Assembly (NCBI RefSeq): GCF_008704535.1
Contig: NZ_CP023701.1
Span: forward strand, 5,684,001-5,748,000
Direction of reading: 5' to 3'
Length of the DNA: 64,000 nucleotides
Origin: Streptomyces subrutilus
Lineage (GTDB): Bacteria > Actinomycetota > Actinomycetes > Streptomycetales > Streptomycetaceae
The first letter of the stretch is position 1; the number at the start of each line of letters is the position of its first letter. A program made the position numbers and the translations under genes. The notes below the pieces were generated by a model, which had not been told where the DNA came from, searched no databases, and worked only from the letters and a program-made list of their open reading frames with translations. Shown piece after piece: positions 1 to 6,941 of this stretch.

Positions 1-761
1 GTGGAGAGCAGCGGGCGGCCGCCCTTGACCAGGGAGACGGTCTGGTTCTTCTGGAGGTCGACCCGGCCCTTGTCCAGGTTGATCTTCCCGGCGCCGGGCG
101 CGGCGGCCGGGGCCGGGGCGGCCGGAGCGGGAGCGGCCGGGGCCGGCGTGTTCGCACCGGCGGTGAGCCACGGGGACACCGGGTGGGCCGGGGGAGCGGC
201 GGGGGCCGCCGGGGGAGCGGGCGGCGCGGCGGAGGCGGCCGCGGCGGCCGGCGCCGGCTCCTCCTCCACGGAGACCCCGAAGTCGGTGGCGATGCCGGCC
301 AGGCCGTTCGCGTACCCCTGGCCCACCGCGCGCACCTTCCACACGCCGCCGCGCTGGTAGACCTCGACGACCACGAGGGCCGTCTCGGTGCCCAGCTGCG
401 GCGGGGTGAAGGCGGCGATCACCGCTCCGCCGTCCGCGTCGCGCACGGTGGCGGTGGGCTCGACGCCCTGGAAGGACTGTCCGGCGGCGTCGGGGCTGGC
501 GGTGACCACGATCCGCTCGATGCCCGGCGGCAGCGCGGCCGTGTCCACCGTGATCGAGTCCGGCGCCGCACCGCCCCCGGACCGGTAGGCGACACCGGGC
601 CCGGAGGGCTGGTTGAAGAAGATGAAGTCGGCGTCGGAGCGCACCTTGCCGTCCGCGGTGAGCAGCAGGGCCGACACGTCGAGCCGTACCGGCGCGGCCA
701 CGTCCACCGTCACGCGGACGGCGTTGAGCGGCAGGTTGGAACCAGGGGTCATAGCGGTCAT
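1..761 (-). CDS. TerD-family stress protein (3' part cut by window edge)
   Basis: TerD-domain proteins are cytoplasmic, often calcium-binding, and linked to tellurite and general stress resistance. After an N-terminus rich in beta-strand pattern, the visible protein carries the family signatures FFNQP, a SITVDT segment, and near residue 125 a VRAVGQGYANGLAGIATDFG block typical of the end of a TerD domain. An Ala/Pro-rich linker follows. Then KINLDKGRVDLQKNQTVSLV begins what looks like a second TerD-type domain, truncated here. Starts are possible at 761 or 752; neither has a strong Shine-Dalgarno. It lies 35 bp downstream of a small gene on the same strand and may share its transcript. Family assignment is firm; ligand and role are inferred. 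Confidence 0.85.
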   Translation of the reverse strand, partial: MTAMTPGSNLPLNAVRVTVDVAAPVRLDVSALLLTADGKVRSDADFIFFNQPSGPGVAYRSGGGAAPDSITVDTAALPPGIERIVVTASPDAAGQSFQGVEPTATVRDADGGAVIAAFTPPQLGTETALVVVEVYQRGGVWKVRAVGQGYANGLAGIATDFGVSVEEEPAPAAAAASAAPPAPPAAPAAPPAHPVSPWLTAGANTPAPAAPAPAAPAPAAAPGAGKINLDKGRVDLQKNQTVSLVKGGRPLLS

Positions 762-796
762 GCCGGGAGAACGACCGGGGGTGCTTTGCCGTTCCC

Positions 797-1036
797 TTAC
801 CCTCGCGACGGATTTCGGCGCCGGTTGCGCGGGTGGTCCTTGGCCGCGCGCTCGTTGCCGAGCTTGTACGCGCCGGTCCAGCGGGCCATCACCAGCTGGG
901 CGTCGCCGGACTCCACCTCCACCAGGAACTTCTCGGCCCGTCCGCCGCGCAGGGTGGCCGCGGCGCGTCCCCGGTGGGTGATCGCGACCGCGTGGTCGCC
1001 CAGTCGTTCGTACGCGAATCCGTGCGGTCCCGTCAT
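797..1036 (-). CDS. Small conserved-looking hypothetical protein (79 aa)
   Basis: Unrecognised 79-residue protein. It begins MTGPHGFAYERLGDHAVAIT and ends in a strongly basic tail (KDHPRNRRRNPSRG). The composition (alternating beta-type residues, one WTGAYKLG motif) suggests a small globular basic protein, possibly nucleic-acid binding, but no motif proves it. It ends with TAA at 797-799 and lies just upstream of the TerD-family gene on the same strand, so the two may be co-transcribed. The frame stays open upstream without a stop, so the ATG at 1036 was chosen because upstream sequence falls into a repeat-containing non-coding gap. Confidence 0.55.
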   Translation of the reverse strand: MTGPHGFAYERLGDHAVAITHRGRAAATLRGGRAEKFLVEVESGDAQLVMARWTGAYKLGNERAAKDHPRNRRRNPSRG

Positions 1037-1083
1037 GGCCCGCAGCCTGCCGGGCCGCGGGCGGCGCGGCAACGGAAATACCG

Positions 1084-1115
1084 CACGACCCACGACCCAC
1101 GACCCACGACCCACG
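1084..1115. repeat. Tandem heptamer repeat, CACGACC x4
   Basis: Four exact head-to-tail copies of CACGACC (1084-1111) followed by a partial CACG, in the gap between the 79-aa gene and the aldehyde dehydrogenase gene. Its length makes slippage likely. No function is evident. Confidence 0.8.
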
Positions 1116-1143
1116 GCCCCCGGGCGCGCGCCGGGGCCCGGCC

Positions 1144-2667
1144 TCAGCCGCCCGTGACGCGGCGCGGCACCCCGAGCGGGTTGGCCTCGCGCAGTTCCGG
1201 CGGCAGCAGGGGGTCCGGGACGGACTGGTACGCCACCGGCCGCAGCCAGCGCTCGATCGCGGTGCCGCCGACCGAGGTGGAGTGCGAGGTCGCCGCCGGG
1301 TACGGGCCGCCGTGGTGCTGGGCCGGGGCCACCGCGACCCCGGTCGGCCAACCGTTGACGACGACGCGGCCGGCGAGCCCGGTGACCTGGCCGATCAGCG
1401 CGGCCGCCGGTCCCGGCGCACCCAGCGCCTCGTCCCGCGACAGCTGGAGGGTGGCGCTGAGGTTGCCCGGGAGGCGCCCGAGCACGGCCGCGGCCTCGTC
1501 CTGCGAGGCGTAGCGGGCGACCACGGTCACCGGGCCGAAGCACTCCTCCAGCAGCAGTGCGTGCGCCCCGCCCTCGACGAGCCGGGCGGCCGGCACGGTG
1601 AGGAAGCCCGCGCCGACGGTGTGCTCACCGCCCGAGCCGGGCGTGACGGGCGCGCCCACCCCGGGCAGCGCCCCGCGCTCGCGCACGCCGGCGACGAAGT
1701 TCTCCCGCATCCGGTGGTCCAGCAGCACCCCGGGCTCGGTCTCGCCGAGGGCCTTGGCCAGCGCGCCGGCGAGCCGGTCGCCGTCCGGGCCCTCGGGCAC
1801 CAGGACCAGGCCGGGCTTCACGCAGAACTGCCCGACGCCGAGGGTGACCGCCCCCGCGAGCCCGGAGCCGATCTCGTCGGCGCGTTCGGCGGCGGCGGCC
1901 GGGGTGACCACGACGGGGTTGAGGGAGCCGAGCTCCCCGTGGAAGGGGATCGGGACGGGCCGCGCCGCGGCCGCGTCGAACAGGGCCCGGCCGCCCCGGA
2001 TGGACCCGGTGAAACCGGCGGCGGTCACCCGGGGGTGCCCGATCAGCTCCAGCCCCGCGTCGAACCCGTGCAGCACCGCCACCACCTCGGCCGGCAGCCC
2101 CGCGGAGAGCGCCGCCCGGCGCAGCAGCGAGGCGCACAGCTCGGAGGTGGCCGGATGGTCCGGGTGCGCCTTGACCACCACGGGGCAGCCGGCGGCGAGC
2201 GCGCTGGCGGTGTCCCCGCCCGGTACGGAGAAGGCGAGCGGGAAGTTGGAGGCGGCGTAGACCGCGACCACGCCCAGCGGCACCTTGTAGCGGCGCAGTT
2301 CGGGGCGGGGCGGGCTGAGGGAGGGGTCTGCGCGGTCGATCCGGACGTCGAGGTACGAGCCCTCCTCCACGGCGTCCGCGAAGGCCCGCAACTGGCCCGT
2401 CGTCCGGGCCAGTTCGCCGGTGAGGCGGCCCGGTCCGAGCGCGGTCTCGGCGTCGGCGGCCTCGATGACGTGGGCGGCGGCCTCGTCGAGCAGGTCGGCG
2501 GCCGCGCGCAGGAACGCGGCCCGGGCGACGGGGTCGGCCAGCGCCCCGCGGGCGGCGTCGGCGGCGCGCACCGCCTCGTCCACCTCCCGGGGTGTGGCTT
2601 CCACCGCAACCTGCTCGCGCTGCTTCCCGGTGCGGGGGTCCACACTCCAGACTGGTGTCGCTGTCAC
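1144..2667 (-). CDS. Aldehyde dehydrogenase, alpha-ketoglutaric semialdehyde dehydrogenase type
   Basis: A 507-residue NAD(P)+-dependent aldehyde dehydrogenase that oxidises an aldehyde to the acid through a cysteine thiohemiacetal. The catalytic Cys282 lies in GQFCVKPG and the general base Glu245 in HGELGSLNP. This GQFC variant and the overall sequence (YKVPLGVVAVYAASNFPLAF, HHGGPYPA near the C-terminus) fit the subfamily that oxidises 2,5-dioxopentanoate at the end of non-phosphorylative sugar-acid or hydroxyproline catabolism. The GTG start is supported by AGGAGG about ten bases upstream. It is divergent from an IclR regulator with a palindromic operator between them, which suggests that the regulator represses it. 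The substrate is inferred, and other dehydratase or transport genes of such a pathway are not adjacent. Confidence 0.88.
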   Translation of the reverse strand: MTATPVWSVDPRTGKQREQVAVEATPREVDEAVRAADAARGALADPVARAAFLRAAADLLDEAAAHVIEAADAETALGPGRLTGELARTTGQLRAFADAVEEGSYLDVRIDRADPSLSPPRPELRRYKVPLGVVAVYAASNFPLAFSVPGGDTASALAAGCPVVVKAHPDHPATSELCASLLRRAALSAGLPAEVVAVLHGFDAGLELIGHPRVTAAGFTGSIRGGRALFDAAAARPVPIPFHGELGSLNPVVVTPAAAAERADEIGSGLAGAVTLGVGQFCVKPGLVLVPEGPDGDRLAGALAKALGETEPGVLLDHRMRENFVAGVRERGALPGVGAPVTPGSGGEHTVGAGFLTVPAARLVEGGAHALLLEECFGPVTVVARYASQDEAAAVLGRLPGNLSATLQLSRDEALGAPGPAAALIGQVTGLAGRVVVNGWPTGVAVAPAQHHGGPYPAATSHSTSVGGTAIERWLRPVAYQSVPDPLLPPELREANPLGVPRRVTGG

Positions 2668-2686
2668 GGCCCACTGCCTCCTGGAA

Positions 2687-2704
2687 CGTTCAGTATTCTG
2701 AACG
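2687..2704. promoter_or_regulatory. Palindromic operator, probably for the IclR regulator
   Basis: CGTTCAG-TATT-CTGAACG is a perfect 7+7 bp inverted repeat with a 4-bp centre, about 20 bp upstream of the aldehyde dehydrogenase start and 90 bp from the divergent IclR gene. Imperfect TGAAC-type palindromes are common targets of IclR proteins. Direct control of both genes is inferred from position. Confidence 0.7.
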
Positions 2705-2793
2705 CCGTTCCGGTGGATGAATGATCACATCTGCTGCGGACTCTATTTCCGCGTCCTCCGCGTGACAAGGGGCGCCCGAGGGGAAGCAGGCGT

Positions 2794-3576
2794 ATGACGA
2801 CGACCGAGTCGGGCGGCACGGCCCCGGCCTCGCCGGTCAAATCGGCGGTGCGCACGGTCCTGTTGCTGGAGCACTTCGCGGCGCGGCCCGGACTGCACAG
2901 CCTGGCCGACATCCAGCACGACCTGGCGCTGCCCAAGTCCAGCCTCTACATGCTGCTGCGCACGCTGGTGAACCTGGGCTGGGTGGAGACGGACGCCACC
3001 GGCACGCGCTACGGCATCGGCGTACGGGCCCTGCTGGTCGGCAGTTCGTACATCGACGGCGACGAGGTGGTGGCCGCGGCCCGGCCCACCCTGGACCGGC
3101 TCTCCGACGACACGACGGAGACCATCCACCTGGCCCGGATGGACGGCACGAGCGTGGTGTACCTCGCGACCCGGCAGTCCCAGCACTACCTGCGGCCCTT
3201 CACCCGCGTCGGGCGGCGGCTCCCGGTGCACTCGACGGCGCTGGGCAAGGCGCTGCTGGCCACGCACACGGACGACGAGGTGCGCAGGATGCTGCCGCGC
3301 CGCCTGGAGGCGGTGACCGAGCACACCCTCACCGACCGGGAGCGGCTGGTGGAGGAGCTGGCGCTGGTCCGGGAGCAGGGGTACGCGGTGGACCGGGAGG
3401 AGAACACGCTCGGGCTGCGCTGCTTCGGGGTGGCGGTGCCGTACCGGACCCCGGCGCGGGACGCGGTCAGCTGCTCGGTGCCGGTGGCGCGGCTGACCCC
3501 GGGGCACGAGCAGACCATCAAGGCGGCGCTGTTCGAGGCCCGGGACCGGCTGACGGTGGCGACCCGGCGCATGTGA
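2794..3576 (+). CDS. IclR-family transcriptional regulator
   Basis: A 260-residue IclR protein. The N-terminal winged helix-turn-helix spans about residues 17-80 (LADIQHDLALPKSSLYMLLR is the recognition region). A C-terminal effector-binding domain contains the family hallmarks RVGRRLPVHSTALGKALLA and DREENTLGLRCFGVAVPY. IclR proteins act as dimers that bind small carboxylates, often sugar acids or aromatic acids. It is divergent from the ketoglutarate-semialdehyde-type dehydrogenase and separated from it by a clear palindrome, so it probably controls that gene and itself. The ATG is preceded by a weak GAGGGG. The ligand cannot be read from sequence. Confidence 0.92.
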   Translation: MTTTESGGTAPASPVKSAVRTVLLLEHFAARPGLHSLADIQHDLALPKSSLYMLLRTLVNLGWVETDATGTRYGIGVRALLVGSSYIDGDEVVAAARPTLDRLSDDTTETIHLARMDGTSVVYLATRQSQHYLRPFTRVGRRLPVHSTALGKALLATHTDDEVRRMLPRRLEAVTEHTLTDRERLVEELALVREQGYAVDREENTLGLRCFGVAVPYRTPARDAVSCSVPVARLTPGHEQTIKAALFEARDRLTVATRRM

Positions 3577-3606
3577 GGTCCGGCGGGGGCGGCCGGCCTT
3601 TCCCCC

Positions 3607-3631
3607 GAAGGCCTTCACCGGGAAGGCCTTC
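3607..3631. repeat. Duplicated 10-bp palindrome upstream of the PBP gene
   Basis: GAAGGCCTTC occurs at 3607-3616 and again at 3622-3631, 15 bp apart. Each copy is a perfect palindrome and is followed by A. It lies between the IclR gene and the penicillin-binding protein gene. Possible readings are a tandem operator or a hairpin pair; nothing decides between them. Confidence 0.6.
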
Positions 3632-3708
3632 ATGAGGAAAGACTGAGAACTCCGCCACAATCGGGGCAGAGCGGAACGGTCGGAGCGGTCGGGACGTCCT
3701 TCTGGGGG

Positions 3709-5157
3709 ATGAACAAGACGATCAGGCGTGCGTCGGTCTTCTGTCTGCTCCTGGTGCTGGCCCTGCTGGTCCGTGTCACCTGGGTGCAGGCATACCAAGG
3801 CCAGGCCCTCGCAGACGACAAGAACAACCGGCGGAACCTCATCGGGCAGTACGAGAACCCGCTGGGCAACATCATCGTGGGCGGGGAGGCGATCACGGGC
3901 TCGGCCAAGACGGGCGGCAAGGACTTCGCGTACAAGCGGACGTACACCGACGGGCCGCTCTACGCGCCGATCACCGGCTACAGCTCGCAGGCCTTCGGCA
4001 CCAGCCTGCTGGAGGGCGTGTACAAGAACGTCCTCAACGGCTCCGACACCCGGCTGAAGACGATGATGGACCTGCTGACGAACAAGCGGGCCGATCCGGG
4101 CGACGTGCTGACGACCATCGACCGGGACGTCCAGAAGGCCGGTTTCGACGCGCTCCAGGGCAAGCAGGGGGCCGCGGTGGCCCTCGACCCCGCCACCGGC
4201 CAGATCCTCGGCGTGGTCAACAACCCCTCCTTCGACCCGGGCCGGATCACCGGCGCCAACGACGAGGAGGCCTGGAAGGAGCTCTCCGCCGACAAGGGCA
4301 AGGCGCTGGAGAACACGGCCCTGCGCAAGCCGCAGGCACCGGGCTCCACCTTCAAGCTGGTCACCCTGGCGGCCGCCATCGAGAACGGCCTGGTCACCGA
4401 CATCGACACGCCGACCGGCGTCAAGGCCCCGTACACCATTCCCGGCACCCGCACCGACCTGCGCAGCGAGGCGCCCGCGGAGATGTGCAACAACGTCTCG
4501 GCGCGCGTGGCGCTGCGGCTGTCGTGCAACAACGTCTTCGCCGAGTTCGCGCACCGGCTCGGCCAGGACAAGATGCGGGCCATGGCCGAGAAGCTCGGCT
4601 TCAACACGCAGATCGACACCCCGGTCCGCACCAACCCGCCGAGCTCCTACCCGTCGAAGAAGATGTCCGTCGACCAGGTGGCGCAGACGGGCATCGGCCA
4701 GTTCGACGTGCAGGCGACGCCGCTCCAGATGGCGATGGTCACGGCCGCGATCGAGAACGGCGGCGAGCTCGCCTCCCCGCACATGGTCTCCGAGGTCACC
4801 GACGCCAACGGCAACGTGCTGGAGAGCTTCAAGGACACCAAGTCCCAGCGGGTCATGAAGGAGAAGACCGCGTCGATGCTGCGGGAGGCCATGAAGACCG
4901 TGGTCGCCGAGGGCGGCGGCAGGCCCGCGCAGGTCGGCGGCGCCGAAGTCGGCGGCAAGACGGGCACCGCGCAGCGCGGCGTCAACAACAGCCTCGCCCC
5001 GCTCGCCTGGTTCACCTCCTACGGCAAGCTCGGCGGCAAGCAGATCGCCGTCGCCGTGGTGATCGAGAACTCCGACACCGACCGCTCCGAGATCGGCGGC
5101 GGCAAGCTCGCGGCCCCGATCGCCCAGAAGATGATGGCGGCCTGGCTCAAGAAGTAG
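3709..5157 (+). CDS. Class B penicillin-binding protein (PbpA/FtsI type transpeptidase)
   Basis: A 482-residue membrane-anchored DD-transpeptidase that cross-links peptidoglycan. One N-terminal transmembrane anchor (about residues 8-28, CLLLVLALLVRVTWV) is followed by a short dimerisation region and the transpeptidase domain. That domain has the catalytic SxxK at Ser213-Lys216 (STFK), SxN at Ser272-Asn274 (SCN) and KTG at Lys417-Gly419. The length fits PbpA-type actinobacterial proteins rather than larger FtsI. Unlike the classic pbpA, it is not next to a rodA/ftsW gene, so it looks like one of the extra Streptomyces paralogues. A GGGGG purine run precedes the ATG. The enzymatic class is very secure; its growth-phase or sporulation role is not visible. 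Confidence 0.93.
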   Translation: MNKTIRRASVFCLLLVLALLVRVTWVQAYQGQALADDKNNRRNLIGQYENPLGNIIVGGEAITGSAKTGGKDFAYKRTYTDGPLYAPITGYSSQAFGTSLLEGVYKNVLNGSDTRLKTMMDLLTNKRADPGDVLTTIDRDVQKAGFDALQGKQGAAVALDPATGQILGVVNNPSFDPGRITGANDEEAWKELSADKGKALENTALRKPQAPGSTFKLVTLAAAIENGLVTDIDTPTGVKAPYTIPGTRTDLRSEAPAEMCNNVSARVALRLSCNNVFAEFAHRLGQDKMRAMAEKLGFNTQIDTPVRTNPPSSYPSKKMSVDQVAQTGIGQFDVQATPLQMAMVTAAIENGGELASPHMVSEVTDANGNVLESFKDTKSQRVMKEKTASMLREAMKTVVAEGGGRPAQVGGAEVGGKTGTAQRGVNNSLAPLAWFTSYGKLGGKQIAVAVVIENSDTDRSEIGGGKLAAPIAQKMMAAWLKK

Positions 5158-5177
5158 CCGCGCCCCGCGGCACGGCC

Positions 5178-5212
5178 GACGCGCCGGGAACCCCGGCGGC
5201 TCCCGGCGCGTC
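5178..5212. terminator. Hairpin downstream of the PBP gene
   Basis: A 12-bp perfect stem (GACGCGCCGGGA at 5178-5189 with its complement at 5201-5212) and an 11-nt loop, in the 64-bp gap after the PBP stop. There is no T-run, as is usual in Streptomyces. Confidence 0.65.
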
Positions 5213-5221
5213 ACCCCTTCC

Positions 5222-5713
5222 ATGATCAGAACCGCGCTCCCCGCCGACCTCGACTCCATCGCCGCCCTGCACACCCGGGCCCGCGCCACCTACTACCGGG
5301 GCCGGATACCGGAGGAGGAGTACGGCGGCCCCGCCGAGCTCGCACGGACCCGCGAGGGATGGGCGCGGGCCGTCGCCCGCTCCGCCGCGGACGGCGGCGT
5401 GCTCTGCGCCGAGCGGGACGGCGAGCTCACCGGCGTCGCGGCCTACCGCACCGCCGACGGCGAGACCACCCTCACCCAGCTCCATGTGGAACCCGCCCAC
5501 TGGCGCCGCGGCACCGGCGCCGCCCTGCACGCGGCCTGCCTCGACGCCTGGCGCCGGTCCGGGGTGTCCCGGGTCCGCCTGGAGGTCTACGAGCACAACC
5601 TGCGCGCCCAGGCCTTCTACGCCCGCCAGGGCTGGCTGCCCGGGCCGGTGCCCACCGCCTCCGGCTCCCACCTCGTGCTGTGGCTGGCGGTCGCGGCGCC
5701 GCCCGGAGCCTGA
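5222..5713 (+). CDS. GNAT-family N-acetyltransferase
   Basis: A 163-residue Gcn5-related acetyltransferase that would transfer acetyl from acetyl-CoA to an amine. The fold signature is complete. LTQLHVEP forms the beta-4 strand and RRGTGA (residues 95-100) the pyrophosphate-binding loop. RVRLEVYEHNLRAQAFYARQGW is the typical motif B region, ending in the FYxxxGW pattern. Such stand-alone proteins act on small molecules, peptides or protein N-termini; the substrate cannot be told. It sits alone between the PBP gene and a small antitoxin-like gene. The ATG has no clear ribosome-binding site, but an upstream hairpin limits how far the gene can extend. Confidence 0.88.
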   Translation: MIRTALPADLDSIAALHTRARATYYRGRIPEEEYGGPAELARTREGWARAVARSAADGGVLCAERDGELTGVAAYRTADGETTLTQLHVEPAHWRRGTGAALHAACLDAWRRSGVSRVRLEVYEHNLRAQAFYARQGWLPGPVPTASGSHLVLWLAVAAPPGA

Positions 5714-5798
5714 GACCCCGCCCGAAGGCCTCCGGGTGCGGCGGCCCTGCTTCGCGGAGAAGCTGGAGGGGACAGGCATTCCGTGGAGAGGACCGCTC

Positions 5799-6002
5799 AT
5801 GTCCATGCTCGACAAGCTCAAAGGCATGATCAAGGGACACCCCGACCAGGCCCGCCAAGGCGTCGAGAAGGCCGGGGACGCCTTCGACGCGAAGACCGGC
5901 AACAAGTACCGGAGCCAGGTCGACACGGCGCAGCAGAAGCTCGACGAGCAGATCGGCAACCAGCCCCCCGCGCCGGGAGAGGGCCGCCCCCCGCAGACCT
6001 GA
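5799..6002 (+). CDS. Small antitoxin-like protein (MT0933/Rv0909 type)
   Basis: A 67-residue hydrophilic, mostly helical protein (MSMLDKLKGMIKGHPDQAR, then GDAFDAKTGNKYRSQVD, then a Pro-rich tail). It matches the small actinobacterial family annotated as antitoxin after Rv0909, where the partner toxin is Rv0910. No toxin-like gene adjoins it here: the upstream gene is a GNAT protein and the downstream gene a DsbA-type protein. The antitoxin label may therefore be historical and the protein may have another stress role. The ATG is well supported by GGAGAGG. A compact UUCG hairpin follows. Confidence 0.75.
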   Translation: MSMLDKLKGMIKGHPDQARQGVEKAGDAFDAKTGNKYRSQVDTAQQKLDEQIGNQPPAPGEGRPPQT

Positions 6003-6067
6003 CCCCGCCCGCTGCCGCCGCCCGCCGTCCGGGGAATGAGACGCGCCCCGTGGTCGTTCACGTGGGG

Positions 6068-6088
6068 ACGGCCCTTCGGGGCCGTTTC
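6068..6088 (+). terminator. UUCG-tetraloop terminator
   Basis: ACGGCCC (6068-6074), a TTCG tetraloop and GGGCCGT (6079-6085) run into TTTCC. It lies after the antitoxin-like gene and 33 bp before the DsbA-type start, so it probably ends the upstream transcript. Confidence 0.75.
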
Positions 6089-6118
6089 CATTCGTTCGAA
6101 CCGGAGAGAAGAAGGATC

Positions 6119-6826
6119 ATGCGCGTCGAGATCTGGAGCGACATCGCCTGCCCGTGGTGCTACATCGGCAAGGCCCGCTTCACACAGGGGCTGGCCGGGT
6201 TCGCGCACCGCGACGAGGTGGAGGTCGTCTTCCGGTCCTTCGAGCTGGACCCCGGCAGTGCCAAGGGCGTCACCGCGCCCGTGGTGGAGATGCTGGCCAA
6301 GAAGTACGGCCGCACCCCCGACGAGGCCCGCGGCATGGAGGAGCAGGTCGCCGCCGCCGCCCGTGCGGAGGGCCTGGCGTACCGCGTGGAGGGGCGCGAC
6401 CACGGCAACACCTTCGACATCCACCGCCTGCTGCACCTGGCCGCCGCCCGCGGCCGCCAGGAGGAGCTGCTCGACCTCGCCTACCGCGCCAACTTCGGCG
6501 AGGAGCGCTCCGTCTTCGACCCCGAGGTCCTCCTCGCGCTCGCCGTCGAGGCCGGGCTGGACGCGGCCGAGGCCCGCGCCGTCCTCGCCGACGACGGCGC
6601 CTATGCCGACGAGGTCCGCACCGACGAGCGCGAGGCCGCCGAACTGGGCGCCAACGCCGTGCCCTTCTTCGTCCTGGACCGCCGCTACGGGATCTCCGGC
6701 GGCCAGCCGGCCGAGGTGTTCACCCGCGCCCTGGAGCAGGCGTGGGCCGGCCGCGAGGCCGAGCAGCCGTCCCCGGCCGCCGACGCCTGCGGGCCGGACG
6801 GGTCCTGCGCCGTCCCCGGCGCGTGA
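6119..6826 (+). CDS. DsbA-family thiol oxidoreductase, FrnE type
   Basis: A 235-residue thioredoxin-fold oxidoreductase with no signal peptide, so probably cytosolic. The redox motif is Cys11-Pro-Trp-Cys14 directly after the first strand (VEIWSDIACPWCYIG). The cis-proline loop is in GANAVPFFVLDRRYGISGGQP near residue 185. A helical insertion lies between them. The family includes FrnE of oxidative-stress resistance and 2-hydroxychromene isomerase-like proteins. A second cysteine pair sits at the very C-terminus (ACGPDGSC), reminiscent of the extra C-terminal motif of Deinococcus FrnE but spaced CX5C. The ATG is preceded by AGAAGG. Family is certain; substrate proteins are unknown. Confidence 0.9.
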   Translation: MRVEIWSDIACPWCYIGKARFTQGLAGFAHRDEVEVVFRSFELDPGSAKGVTAPVVEMLAKKYGRTPDEARGMEEQVAAAARAEGLAYRVEGRDHGNTFDIHRLLHLAAARGRQEELLDLAYRANFGEERSVFDPEVLLALAVEAGLDAAEARAVLADDGAYADEVRTDEREAAELGANAVPFFVLDRRYGISGGQPAEVFTRALEQAWAGREAEQPSPAADACGPDGSCAVPGA

Positions 6827-6828
6827 GC

Positions 6829-6857
6829 GGCCCCCGGGCGTGAGCGCGCCGGGGGCC
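6829..6857 (+). terminator. Hairpin after the FrnE-type gene
   Basis: GGCCCCCGG (6829-6837) pairs with CCGGGGGCC (6849-6857) across an 11-nt loop, immediately after the TGA of the oxidoreductase gene. Confidence 0.6.
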
Positions 6858-6941
6858 TGAGCGGCCCGGGGCGGGAACGGCCCCGCGGTCCGTGCCCGAG
6901 GCGGCATGGACTGCGGGCCCGCGCTGACGCAGGGTGGGGCC

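Noticed and set aside
2743..5289. Very long open frame on the minus strand across the IclR and PBP genes
   Set aside because: It is antisense to two genes with full motif sets. High GC makes stop codons rare, so long antisense frames are expected; its composition (runs of Gly/Arg/Leu/Val/His) is not protein-like.
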